Shown in pieces: positions 45,243 to 53,713 of a stretch of 64,000 nucleotides of DNA. Made by a program: the position numbers and the translations under genes. The stretch comes from DASYLJ01 sp964432595 (GTDB lineage Bacteria > Desulfobacterota > Binatia > DP-6), in assembly GCA_964432595.1 (NCBI GenBank), contig CAYSOF010000003.1, positions 186,001-250,000 on the forward strand, given 5' to 3'. The notes beneath the pieces are model-generated. The model saw only the letters and a program-made list of their open reading frames with translations. It ran no database searches and had not been told where the DNA came from. The stretch's first letter is position 1; every line of letters starts with the position of its first letter.

Positions 45243-45994
45243 TTACGGCGCTGGGGGACGTGCTGCCCCGTGGCTGGGGCCGTCGAAGTCCGCCCGCGCC
45301 ACGCGATGGCGCGCGTAGACGTCGCGGACCCACGCCGCGCCGGGATGGTCGGCGAACCGCGCCACGAGCGCGCGGAAGCTCGGGGCGGCGGGCTCGACGC
45401 AGGCCATCGGCGAGTCGGGCGGGCGCACGAGCATAGCCAGCGACGACGCGGCGACGACGTCTGCCAGGGTGAGCCGGTCGCCGACGAGATGTCCGGTGGC
45501 AGCTCCGCGCGCAGCGACGAACTCCAGCCCGTCGCGCATCGCCAGCAGCCCGTCGTCGACACTGGCCTGGTCGGTGATGCCGTTGCCTCGTCGCACCAGC
45601 GGTGCCGCCAGCGGCACGGTCAGCGCATAGAGCCGCTGGCTCCACGCGGGCGCACCGTCACCGAAGACTCGCGCGAAGTACCCCGGCGATCGCAAGAGCG
45701 CATCGAGCACCGCGCGCCGCACCCGCGGGGTGACGTCGTCGTCGAACCATCGTTCGATCCGCAGCACCTCGGCACGCTCCGCAGGATCGGCGGGCACGAG
45801 CCCCGGCTCCCCATGAGCGCGCCGTGCTCATGAAGAAGCACGGGCGTCGTCGTGCGTCCGGTGCGGCGACGAACCGCGGCAACGTGCGGACCCGGCAAGA
45901 GCCGGCGACGGCAGTGCGGCACGCCCTTCAGATCGAGAATCCAACGCACCTTTTCGTTGTAGGGGGAGTGACGAAACTGCAGAAGCTCGATCAC
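45243..45994 (-). pseudogene. Glutathione S-transferase with internal deletion and frameshift
   Basis: From the GTG at 45994 (GGGAGG six bases upstream) the product begins IELLQFRHSPYNEKVRWILD, the thioredoxin-fold half of a GST, to about HEHGALMG. At ~45810-45822 the frame changes, and the C-terminal helical half continues in another frame as VPADPAERAEVLRIERWFDD to the stop at 45243. By comparison with the family, the segment that carries the Ser of the glutathione-binding motif and the following helix is missing, so this is a true deletion of non-triplet length, not merely a base error. Divergent from a tetR gene. Confidence 0.7.
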
Positions 45995-46013
45995 GGCATG
46001 CCTCCCGATTTTT

Positions 46014-46042
46014 GTATGATACGACTCATCTGATAGACAGAT
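46014..46042. promoter_or_regulatory. Candidate TetR operator
   Basis: The 51-bp gap between the GST remnant and tetR has two inverted repeats, ATGA-tacgac-TCAT (46016-46029) and ATCTG-ataga-CAGAT (46028-46042), in a locally AT-rich stretch. This is the normal place for autorepression by a divergently encoded TetR protein. Confidence 0.45.
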
Positions 46043-46045
46043 CCC

Positions 46046-46654
46046 ATGCCGTTGGGCAAGGCACACAAGGCACGGACCCGCGCGCGGATCGTGGCCAGCG
46101 CAGGACGCGTGTTCCGGCAGCGGGGCTTCGCGGGCGCGGGCATCGCCGACGTCATGCGCGACGCCGGCCTCACGCATGGCGGCTTCTACGCCCACTTCCG
46201 GTCGAAGGAGGCGCTCTTCGCCGAAGTGATCGCGGCGGATCACGGGCTCATCCGCCAGCTGGCGGCACGACCCGTCTCGCGCCCTCCGGCCTGGCGGCGC
46301 GCAACGCGCGCGCTTCTCGCCGACTACCTCGACCCCGATCACCTCGAGGTCGTCGGCGCGGGCTGCACGTTCGCGGCGCTGGCGTCCGACGCCGCGCGAC
46401 TCGGCGGCCCCATCCGCACGGCGTACGAGGGAGCATTCGAGACCCTCGTCGGGGAGCTGCTGCGGCACCCCGGCCAGACCCCGCATGCGGCGCTCGCCGC
46501 GGCCGACGAACGTCGCCGAGCACGAGCGACCGCGATTGCGGCGACCGCGATCGGCGCGGTCATCGTCGCCCGCGGCCTCACGGCGCCGCTGCGCGACCTC
46601 GTCCTCGACGCCACACGCGCACGGGTGCTGGAGGAGCTGGCGGCCCTCCTCTAG
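46046..46654 (+). CDS. TetR family transcriptional regulator
   Basis: 202 residues. The N-terminal HTH is RIVASAGRVFRQRGFAGAGIADVMRDAGLTHGGFYAHFRSKEALFAEVI (split here only by reading), with the recognition helix around THGGFYAHF at ~44-52. The ligand-binding half contains GCTFAAL (~112-118), typical of TetR_C regulators of the NemR/AcrR-like kind that often sit beside oxidoreductases or GSTs. It likely repressed the now damaged GST gene and possibly other targets. Confidence 0.92.
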   Translation: MPLGKAHKARTRARIVASAGRVFRQRGFAGAGIADVMRDAGLTHGGFYAHFRSKEALFAEVIAADHGLIRQLAARPVSRPPAWRRATRALLADYLDPDHLEVVGAGCTFAALASDAARLGGPIRTAYEGAFETLVGELLRHPGQTPHAALAAADERRRARATAIAATAIGAVIVARGLTAPLRDLVLDATRARVLEELAALL

Positions 46655-46902
46655 CACCGCCCGCGGAGCGCGGGCATCGGCATCCACCCCCCACTCGGCG
46701 GCGCATAGCCGATCCGCTCGTCTTTCATCAGACGGCTTGCGTTGTTCTTTAGCATGAGAGTATGCGAGCCAGGTGCGGACTGCTGCGCCTCGCCGCGCGC
46801 CCTGCGCTCGCGCGCCCCCGCTCCCGTCAGCGCGGCGTCACGGCGCGAGCGTCGGACCGGGTGACCCGACATCGGGCATCCCCATCTGTGCGGAGGTGCG
46901 AC
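46655..46902. other. Intergenic region with a doubtful 34-codon frame
   Basis: The 248-bp stretch before the beta-helix gene holds no gene I am sure of. On the minus strand a 34-codon frame (46651-46755) ends in a CTAG shared with the tetR stop, as real convergent gene pairs in this window do, but it has no ribosome-binding site. TTGCGT (46737-46742) and TATGCG (~46761-46766), 18 bp apart, are a weak promoter candidate for the gene at 46903. Confidence 0.25.
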
Positions 46903-48918
46903 ATGGTGCGACAGACGGCTTCACGAGCGACACATCGTCTCCTGGAATCGATCGTCACCGGCATGGTTTTCCTCGCGGCGGCGCCGGCAGCCGCCATCAA
47001 CATCAACGTCAATAGCGCCGCCGACTTGGCCCTCGGGGGCGGCGGCTCCTGCCCCGGCACGTGCACGCTGCGAGCCGCCGTGCAGACGGCAAACGCGACG
47101 GCGGGCGTCGACAACATCAACCTGAACGGGATCACCTATGCGCTGACGATCACGGGCACGGGCGAGGACGCCGCCGCCACGGGCGACCTCGACATCACCG
47201 AGTCCGTCAACATCCTGGTGGGCAGCGGCGCGGCCACCGTCGACGGCGGGAGCATCGACCGCGTGTTTCACATCGTCGCGGGCAGCGTCAGCATGGACCA
47301 CGTCGTCGTCACGCACGGCTCCGTGACGGACAGCCCGGGCGCCGGCGTGCTGATCGAGGGCGCAGCCGCACTGAACTTCTCGAACGGGACGGTGACGCAG
47401 AACACCGGAGGCGGCACGACGAGCAGCGGCGGCGGCATCGCGGTCGGGACCGAGTCGTCCGGGAACGCATCGCTCATCCTCAGCACCAGCGTCGTCACCA
47501 GCAACGCCGCGTCCAGCACGGGCGGCGGCATCTGGGTCGGCCCCAGCAGCCAGGCCACGATCAGCAACACCACGATCGCCGACAACGCCGCCGCGAACGG
47601 GGGCGGCATCTTCGTTCGCGCGGGGGCCGCGAACGTCACCCAGATCACCGGCAGCACGATCACCGAGAACACGGCCACCGGCAACGGCGGCGGCGTCTAC
47701 AACGGCGTGTGCGGCGTGATGGTGCTCCGCAACACCACCGTCGACGGCAACGTCGCGCTCGGCTCCGGCGGCGGCATCCTCAACGACATCTCGTACATCT
47801 GCCAGAGCAAGGTGACGCTCAACAACGCGACCGTCGCGTACAACGCCGCCGGCGGCGGCGGCACGGGCGACGGCGGCGGCATCCTGAGCAACGGGAGCGG
47901 CTTCCTGGTCGCCATCTCGATGGTCGGGAACAGCCTCATCGCCTGGAACTTCGACCTCGACACGACGAACACGGGCTACGTTCCCGACTGCGGCGGGCGG
48001 TTCGACTCGAAGGGTCACAACCTGATTCAGGACCAGACCGGCTGCACGATCGTCGGCGACACGACCGGCAATCGGCCGAACTTCAGCAACCCGAACATCG
48101 GCCTACTCCGCAACCACGGCGGCGTGACCAACACGATCGCGCTCTACGTCGGCAGCGACGCCATCGACAAGGGTAATGCGTTCGGCGGCGCCGGCACCTT
48201 CGCCTGCGAGGCGACCGATCAGCGCGGCACCACCCGCCCGATCGGGGCGTTCTGCGACATCGGCGCGTTCGAGGCTCCCGTCTGCGGCAACGGCATCACG
48301 CAGGCGCCGGAAGACTGCGACGGCGGGGCGAGCTGCGACGCGGCGTGCCGCTTCGCCGACCCGTCCCCCCTCCACAACGAGCCCAAGAGCGCGCCGAAGA
48401 CCAGCGGGAACCTCGTCACGGCCTACGCGCAGTGCGTCGCCGGCAACTTGCACACCCTGACGCCGCCGTCGCCGTCGCAGACCGCGTGCGCCGCGGTCCG
48501 ATCCGACGCCGGCTGCGGCTTCGCGACGAGCGGTACGCCGATCACCGGCACGTACAGCATCGAGCCCCTCACCACGAGCGGCGACGTGCGCGTGAAGGTC
48601 GAGCTCCGGGACCTCGAGAGCGCCTGCAACGCGGAGGTGCTGACGGTCTATGCCTCGTTCCGTGAGACCGTCCAGAACTGCCCGTCGTCGGGCGGCGGCG
48701 GTATCGGATCGTGCACCGTCACGGAGGGGCTCACCCAGAACCTCCAGATCGGGACCTGCACGGTCGCGAGCGGCAACTGCACGGTGAACGTCGACCTGAG
48801 CTCCGTGCCGTCGTTGCCCCAGGTCACCAAGGGTCGCCGCACGGGCATCGAGATCCAGGATCTCACCGTGAAGCGCGGCGCTCTCGTGTCGTTCGTCCCC
48901 GGCATCCTCATCCCGTAG
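46903..48918 (+). CDS. Secreted polymorphic beta-helix (choice-of-anchor Q-like) protein
   Basis: 671 residues from the ATG at 46903, which has GGAGGT 5-6 nt upstream and yields a signal peptide ending PAAA. A CSLREA-like GTCTLRAAVQTANA follows (~48-61). Residues ~75-440 are rungs such as GGGIWVGPSSQATISNTTI, the Pmp-type repeats. RPIGAFCDIGAFE (~447-459) matches the end of the choice-of-anchor Q domain. CGNGITQAPEDCDGG is a Cys motif like that of myxobacterial Cys-rich repeats. The remainder is a Cys-containing beta domain. It is probably a cell-surface adhesin-like protein. Confidence 0.83.
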   Translation: MVRQTASRATHRLLESIVTGMVFLAAAPAAAININVNSAADLALGGGGSCPGTCTLRAAVQTANATAGVDNINLNGITYALTITGTGEDAAATGDLDITESVNILVGSGAATVDGGSIDRVFHIVAGSVSMDHVVVTHGSVTDSPGAGVLIEGAAALNFSNGTVTQNTGGGTTSSGGGIAVGTESSGNASLILSTSVVTSNAASSTGGGIWVGPSSQATISNTTIADNAAANGGGIFVRAGAANVTQITGSTITENTATGNGGGVYNGVCGVMVLRNTTVDGNVALGSGGGILNDISYICQSKVTLNNATVAYNAAGGGGTGDGGGILSNGSGFLVAISMVGNSLIAWNFDLDTTNTGYVPDCGGRFDSKGHNLIQDQTGCTIVGDTTGNRPNFSNPNIGLLRNHGGVTNTIALYVGSDAIDKGNAFGGAGTFACEATDQRGTTRPIGAFCDIGAFEAPVCGNGITQAPEDCDGGASCDAACRFADPSPLHNEPKSAPKTSGNLVTAYAQCVAGNLHTLTPPSPSQTACAAVRSDAGCGFATSGTPITGTYSIEPLTTSGDVRVKVELRDLESACNAEVLTVYASFRETVQNCPSSGGGGIGSCTVTEGLTQNLQIGTCTVASGNCTVNVDLSSVPSLPQVTKGRRTGIEIQDLTVKRGALVSFVPGILIP

Positions 48919-50533
48919 GCGAACCACGCTCGGCCCGGGCGGGGACCTCCCCGCCCGGGCCCGGGCCTGCGCTGCGGCCGGGCACGACGCGCGCCAGCAA
49001 CCACCCGTCATGCTCGAGCACCGGCTCGAGCATCGGCAGCGCCACGATGCGATCGCGCAGGATCGGCGACGTCCACCGGGCCCGCGGCGCCAGCACGACC
49101 CAGCGCAACCCGCCCAGGGCGACGAGCTGCTGCAGGGCGACCTGATCGGGCAGCCGCGTCAACGCGGCGAAGCGCCCGTCGCGGTCCGGCGGCGGGTAGC
49201 CCGTGTATCCCAGGACCAGCGGCCGGCCGTGCACCGTCGACGCGATCATGTGATCGGGGACGAGCTCGTCCGTCACCGACCCGCGCGTGACCGGTAGCTC
49301 GAGGATGCCGCCGTCGTCGGTCGACGTCGCAACGGCGTCGTAGAAGGCGCGATCCTCGTCGAGCGCCCGCACGTGCTCGAGGGGCGACCGGGCCAGCTCG
49401 ACGCCGCGCGTGGCGAGCATCGCGAGCGCCAGCCCGACGATCCCGAGACGCCCGGTCCGCCGGCCGATCAGGCTCCCCGCCACGGCGACGAGCAACGCCA
49501 GGCCGAATCCGGCGAGCACCGCGAACCGCCATGGCGCACGCACGAGCCCGATCGACGTCGAGTCGAGCAGGCCCAGTGGGAGCAGGACGTCCCGCCCGCC
49601 GACCGGTTGCGTCGGGCCCAGCATGCAGAGCACGCCGACCGCGAGCATGGCGACCCCGTACCGCGTGAGCCGCGGCGCGACCCACCATCCGACGAGGAGG
49701 CCCACGGCGCCGAGCGCGAGCGGCACCACGCCGACGAGCGACGCACCGTCGACGACGATCCGCAGGTGCACGTCGTGCATCGCCCGCACCGACGCGCGCA
49801 CCATCTCGGCGTGGAATCCGGCGTCGGGGCGGGCGAAGTACGGCGCGAGCAGGAGCGCGGCTGTAGCCGCCGCACCGACGGCGGCCACAGCCGCCCAGAC
49901 GACGAACCGCCAGCGCCCCGGGCGCGCGTCGGCGAACGCGAGCACCGTCCACACCGCCGCGGCGACGGCCACGATGGCCGCGAGGTAGAACGCGCTCGTC
50001 GCCGCCAGGACGAGGACGCCGGCGAGCACGGCAGCCCATCGCGCGTGCGGCCGATCGCGCAGCCGTTCGAGCGCCAGCGCCGCCAGCGGCAGGAACGGAT
50101 TCAGGTACTGCAGCACCTGCAGGCTGGCGGGCACACGCAGCGGACCGAGGGCAAACGCCAGCCCGCCGATCCACGCCGCGCCGGGCGTCGCCCCGAGTCG
50201 CATCGCCAGGCGTTGGAGCGCGAACGCGCCGAGGGGATACGACAGCAGCACCACGACGTTCGCCGCGAGGACCGCGTTCCCCGTCGCCCAGTAGACGGGG
50301 GCGGCGACGAGCTGGCTGGACAGGCAGGCTTCCGTGCCCGTCAGCTGCCCCGGCAGGGGATGAAAGATGTTGCCGTCGAAGAAGCGTCCCGGCGCGGTGA
50401 CGAGCGCACGGGCACCCCATCCGATCACCCAGACGCCGAGCTTGGCGTCGGGCAGATAGAGGAGCGGCGATTCGTGCGACGGGATCGCCGTATGCGCCGC
50501 CACGAGCCATGGCGCCGTCAACGCGGCGAACAC
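48908..50533 (-). CDS. Polytopic membrane protein, glycosyltransferase-C/DUF-type
   Basis: 541 residues if the GTG at 50533 is used; no better start exists before the upstream stop, and translation may be coupled to the TPR gene 36 bp upstream. Around ten hydrophobic helices lie between residues 2 and ~370 (for example WAAVLAGVLVLAATSAFYLAAIVAV). The loop after helix 1 has SPLLYLPDAKLGVWVIGW, acidic residues where GT-C enzymes have theirs. The soluble C-terminal part contains GGILELPVTRGS, usual for this group of membrane proteins. Likely acts on cell-surface glycolipids; no family is confirmed. Confidence 0.65.
   Translation of the reverse strand: MFAALTAPWLVAAHTAIPSHESPLLYLPDAKLGVWVIGWGARALVTAPGRFFDGNIFHPLPGQLTGTEACLSSQLVAAPVYWATGNAVLAANVVVLLSYPLGAFALQRLAMRLGATPGAAWIGGLAFALGPLRVPASLQVLQYLNPFLPLAALALERLRDRPHARWAAVLAGVLVLAATSAFYLAAIVAVAAAVWTVLAFADARPGRWRFVVWAAVAAVGAAATAALLLAPYFARPDAGFHAEMVRASVRAMHDVHLRIVVDGASLVGVVPLALGAVGLLVGWWVAPRLTRYGVAMLAVGVLCMLGPTQPVGGRDVLLPLGLLDSTSIGLVRAPWRFAVLAGFGLALLVAVAGSLIGRRTGRLGIVGLALAMLATRGVELARSPLEHVRALDEDRAFYDAVATSTDDGGILELPVTRGSVTDELVPDHMIASTVHGRPLVLGYTGYPPPDRDGRFAALTRLPDQVALQQLVALGGLRWVVLAPRARWTSPILRDRIVALPMLEPVLEHDGWLLARVVPGRSAGPGPGGEVPARAERGSPTG
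48932..48961. terminator. Very strong GC hairpin between convergent genes
   Basis: GGCCCGGGCGGGGA (48932-48945) and TCCCCGCCCGGGCC (48948-48961) are a perfect 14-bp inverted repeat. It starts 14 nt after the stop of the beta-helix gene and lies inside the last codons of the convergent membrane-protein gene. There is no T-run. It may end plus-strand transcription. Confidence 0.5.
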
Positions 50534-50568
50534 GGCGACGTAGGCGGCCGCGGCGATGGAGGCGCGCG

Positions 50569-51306
50569 CTAGCGCTGCAGCTCCTGGAGCGCGTCCTTCG
50601 CCGCCGTGTCGGACGGGTCGAGCTCGAGCGCGCGCGTGAGCTCCGTCATCGCCAGGCCGTCTTTGCCCTCGCGCTCGTAGCAGAGGCCGAGATGGTAGTG
50701 CGCCGACGCGTCGCCCGGGTTCGCCTTGACGACGCGCTCGAAGCACTCGATGGCCGCGCCGGCGTCGTTGCGCCGCTCGCGCACGAGGCCGAGGTGGTAC
50801 CACGCGATGACGTACTCGGGATCGACCTGGATCGTGCGCTCGAAGGCGCGGCCGGCGTCGTCGAGGCGGCCGAGATGGAAGAGCGCGATCGCCAGCCGGA
50901 AGTGCGCCGGCGCCGACTGCGGGTTGAGCGCGATCGCGCGCCGCGCGGCGTCGGCGCACTCCGCCATCGCACCGCGGCGGTAGTGGCAGAGCGCCAGCTG
51001 AAAGTGCGCCGACGGATACCCGTCTTCCAGCGCGACGCATTTCTCGAACGCGCGCGTCGCGTTCCCGGCCTGCCCCAGGTGATAGTACGCCAGACCGAGA
51101 TTGTAGTGCGTGCGCGCGCTGTCGGGGTTGGCGCGCAGCATGTCGAGGCAGCGATCGCGCGTGCGTTCCGCGACGCCGAGCGAGGTGGCCTCGGCGCCGA
51201 TCGCGCCGAGCGGCACGCCGCAGTGCTTGCAGAAGTTCGAGTCCGCCGTGTTCTCGACGCCACACTCGGAACAGGGCGACGCCGCTCTATCAGTTGCCAT
51301 CGCCAT
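50569..51306 (-). CDS. Zinc-ribbon TPR protein
   Basis: 245 residues from the ATG at 51306 (or 51300), with AAGGAAGG upstream. An N-terminal zinc ribbon CSECG ... CKHCG (~12-31) is followed by about six TPRs from residue ~45 to the end, with clear consensus such as ARTHYNLGLAYYHLGQAG and SAHYHLGLCYEREGKDGLA. It should be a cytoplasmic scaffold. Probably in one transcript with the membrane protein downstream. Confidence 0.85.
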   Translation of the reverse strand: MAMATDRAASPCSECGVENTADSNFCKHCGVPLGAIGAEATSLGVAERTRDRCLDMLRANPDSARTHYNLGLAYYHLGQAGNATRAFEKCVALEDGYPSAHFQLALCHYRRGAMAECADAARRAIALNPQSAPAHFRLAIALFHLGRLDDAGRAFERTIQVDPEYVIAWYHLGLVRERRNDAGAAIECFERVVKANPGDASAHYHLGLCYEREGKDGLAMTELTRALELDPSDTAAKDALQELQR

Positions 51307-51382
51307 GGCCTTCCTTGCGCCCAAATCGCACCGGCGCGCAATACCTTGACTCGCCGTCGGCGGCGGCCGATTGCTGCCCGCC

Positions 51383-52438
51383 ATGGCATATGACCCGTTC
51401 GCGCGCGGCCCCCATCCCGTCGGCGTCCGCTCCGACCAGCTCGCCGATCCCGCGCGCGACGGCCGCTCGGTGGGCGTGGAGGTCTGGTACCCGGCCACGG
51501 ACGCCCACGCGGGCGACCCGACGGACGCCTACGAGCTCTTCCCCGGTCTCGAGGCCGTCCCGCAGGACGCCGTGCGCGATGCCACACCACGCGCGGGGCG
51601 CCATCCGCTGGTGCTGTTCTCACACGGCTTCGGCGGTCACCGCCGGCAGAGCACCTTCCTCTGCACGCACCTGGCGAGCCACGGCTACGTCGTCGCGTCG
51701 TGCGACCACACCGGCAACACGGTCTTCGACGTGATGCAGGAGGCCATGCGCGTCCGCTCGGGCGGCCCGAAGCCCGACACCATCGCGACGCTGCAGGCGT
51801 ACATCGACCATCGGCCGGCCGACGTCCGCCTCGTGCTCGATCGCATCCTCGACGGCAGCCTCGGCGGCGTCGGCGAGCACGTCGACGCCGCCCGCATCGG
51901 CGTGACGGGCCATAGCTTCGGTGGCTGGACGACGCTCGCGGTCACGCGCGCCGACGAGCGCATCCGCGCCGCGCTGCCGCTGGCGCCCGCGGGCGGCCCG
52001 AGCCCGCTGCCGACGAACCCGCTCGGCGACGCGCTCGACTTCGCCTGGGGCCGGCACGTCCCGACGCTCTACATCGTCGCCGATCGCGACACGCTGCTGC
52101 CGCTCGACGGCATGCTGGCGCTGCGGGCGCGCACGCCGGGGGAGCCGCGGATCGTGGTGCTCGAGAACACCGACCACATGCACTTCCTCGACCGTGCCGA
52201 GCAGATGCACGAGCTCTTCCGGCTGATGCCGCCGCCCGGGCTCTTCGAGGCGATCGCGAAGAAGATCCCGCCGATCGGGCAGCTGACCCCGCCCGACCAC
52301 GCCTACCGCGCAGTCCGCGGCCTCGGGCTCGCCCATATGGACGCGGCGCTGAAAGCCCACCCCGACGCCGCGCGCCTCCTCGCGGGCGACGTGCCGGCCC
52401 TCCTGGCCGAGCAGGGCATCCGCATCAGCATGCAGTGA
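51383..52438 (+). CDS. Alpha/beta-hydrolase, PAF-acetylhydrolase/dienelactone-hydrolase-like
   Basis: 351 residues from the ATG at 51383 (a TTG at 51371 also in frame). VEVWYPATD and LVLFSHGFGGHRRQS precede the elbow GHSFGG (176-181, S178), with D in VADRDTLLP and H in ENTDHMHF as the remaining triad. The pattern matches the PAF-AH/lipase-like group. No signal peptide is seen. Followed by a possible metal-type operator at 52444. Confidence 0.83.
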   Translation: MAYDPFARGPHPVGVRSDQLADPARDGRSVGVEVWYPATDAHAGDPTDAYELFPGLEAVPQDAVRDATPRAGRHPLVLFSHGFGGHRRQSTFLCTHLASHGYVVASCDHTGNTVFDVMQEAMRVRSGGPKPDTIATLQAYIDHRPADVRLVLDRILDGSLGGVGEHVDAARIGVTGHSFGGWTTLAVTRADERIRAALPLAPAGGPSPLPTNPLGDALDFAWGRHVPTLYIVADRDTLLPLDGMLALRARTPGEPRIVVLENTDHMHFLDRAEQMHELFRLMPPPGLFEAIAKKIPPIGQLTPPDHAYRAVRGLGLAHMDAALKAHPDAARLLAGDVPALLAEQGIRISMQ

Positions 52439-52443
52439 GCATA

Positions 52444-52455
52444 CCCCATATGGGG
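52444..52455. promoter_or_regulatory. CsoR/RcnR-like operator candidate
   Basis: The palindrome CCCCATATGGGG sits in the context ATACCCCATATGGGGGGTT (52441-52459), then TTGACC, a possible -35. G-tract dyads of this type (TACCCCnnnnGGGGT) are bound by CsoR/RcnR/FrmR repressors in other bacteria. It lies 57 bp upstream of the small secreted protein gene. No such repressor gene is in the window. Confidence 0.4.
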
Positions 52456-52511
52456 GGTTGACCGACGCCATTGCCATCCGGCAAAGAATACTGTGAAGCC
52501 AGGAGGGCACT

Positions 52512-52889
52512 ATGGCAAGAAAGAGCGTCATGGCCTTCATCGTGCTGGGCCTCGTCGCCTGGCTCCAGCCGCCGCTCGCGCCGCGGCCTCCGGCGTGCGC
52601 CGTCGGCCGCTTCGTCGCCGACGGCGCACCGACGCCGGTGATCGAGCTCCAGGACGGAACGATCGCCCTCCCCGGCCGCTGTCCGCCGACGCCCGCGACG
52701 TTCGCCGTCCCGCAGCGCAACGGCACCGGTATTCGCGCGACGTGGCGGTCGTGCGACGGCCCCGGGCGCCTGCACCTGCGCGGCCGCCTCGACGCCGACT
52801 GCGCCGGCCTGCACGGCGTCATCAGCGACGGGCACGGCGTGCGGCCGTTCCATGCACGCCGCGCGAGCATACCGTCGCCGAACGCCTAG
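52512..52889 (+). CDS. Small secreted protein of unknown function
   Basis: 125 residues; ATG preceded by AGGAGGG with a short spacer. A signal-like hydrophobic start (MAFIVLGLVAWLQPPLA) gives a ~100-residue exported protein with four cysteines (C29, C57, and RSCDG, DADCAG later), probably two disulfides. No family recognised. Its TAG shares CTAG with the convergent TIM-barrel gene. A G-tract palindrome upstream suggests metal- or formaldehyde-type control, speculatively. Confidence 0.65.
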   Translation: MARKSVMAFIVLGLVAWLQPPLAPRPPACAVGRFVADGAPTPVIELQDGTIALPGRCPPTPATFAVPQRNGTGIRATWRSCDGPGRLHLRGRLDADCAGLHGVISDGHGVRPFHARRASIPSPNA

Positions 52890-53713
52890 CGTCGCAGCAA
52901 GCGGCGAAACGCCGTCCGCGTGTGCTTCAGCGCCGCCTCGTAGCCCATGCGCTCGAGGTCGTCGCTGATGATCTCGGCCTCGTACCAGCCGCGATAGCCG
53001 CCGTCCTCGAGCGCCCGCACGATGTCCGCCAGCGGCAGGATGCCCTTGCCGAGCAGCGCGCGATCGAGCGTCCGCATCGTGACGGCCTTGTAGTCCGACA
53101 CCTGCACGGCGTGGATGCGACGGCGCGCGTCCGCGCGCACGACGTCGAGCAGCGCCGGCTCCCAGCCGGAATGCCACACGTCGAGCACGTAGCCGCCGCC
53201 GCGACCCGCCGCGCGCGCGATCCGGCGCGCGTCGCCGAGCGTGTTGATGAACGACAGGTCCTGGCGCAGCGGGTGGATCACCTCGATCGCGAGGCGCACG
53301 CCGGCCGACGCCGCCTCCGGCAGCAGCCGCGCGTAGGCGTCGCGATAGGCGCGCGCCGCATCGGGCCATGACGCCCGTCCACGTCCGCCGCTGATCACGA
53401 CGAGGACGCCGGCACCGAGCTCGTGCGCCCACCCGAGCGCGCGGCGTACCTGCTCGGTCCCGCGACGGACCGTCGCGCTCGTCGTTCCGAAGCGGCCGTA
53501 CGACCCGACGTGCGCGACGCGCAGGCCGGACGCCTTCACGAGCCGCACCGCGCGCTCCGGCCCGTACGCATCGAGCTTCGTGCTGGCGAGGCTGATCGAG
53601 CGGAAGCCGAGCCGCTCGAGCTGGCGCACGTCGTCCTCGAGCGACCACTGCCGCATCATGTAGTGGCCGATCGTCAGCCGATCGAGCGCGTCGGCGGCCC
53701 GATCAGGCGCCAA
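52886..53713 (-). CDS. Sugar-phosphate isomerase/epimerase-like TIM barrel
   Basis: 275 residues from a TTG at 53713 that overlaps the upstream thiolase gene by 11 nt; an ATG at 53659 would cut off the first strand. LTIGHYMMRQWSLEDDVRQLERLGF is typical of the AP-endonuclease-2/xylose-isomerase-like family. Metal ligands are probably E in AIEVIHP, D/H in VLDVWHSGW and E in YEAEI. Last gene in the five-gene thiolase/DUF35 operon, which suggests it isomerises or cleaves an intermediate of that pathway rather than a sugar. Confidence 0.82.
   Translation of the reverse strand: MAPDRAADALDRLTIGHYMMRQWSLEDDVRQLERLGFRSISLASTKLDAYGPERAVRLVKASGLRVAHVGSYGRFGTTSATVRRGTEQVRRALGWAHELGAGVLVVISGGRGRASWPDAARAYRDAYARLLPEAASAGVRLAIEVIHPLRQDLSFINTLGDARRIARAAGRGGGYVLDVWHSGWEPALLDVVRADARRRIHAVQVSDYKAVTMRTLDRALLGKGILPLADIVRALEDGGYRGWYEAEIISDDLERMGYEAALKHTRTAFRRLLRR

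Noticed and set aside
46651..46755. 34-codon minus-strand frame sharing CTAG with the tetR stop
   Set aside because: No ribosome-binding site, no recognisable similarity, too short to support alone.
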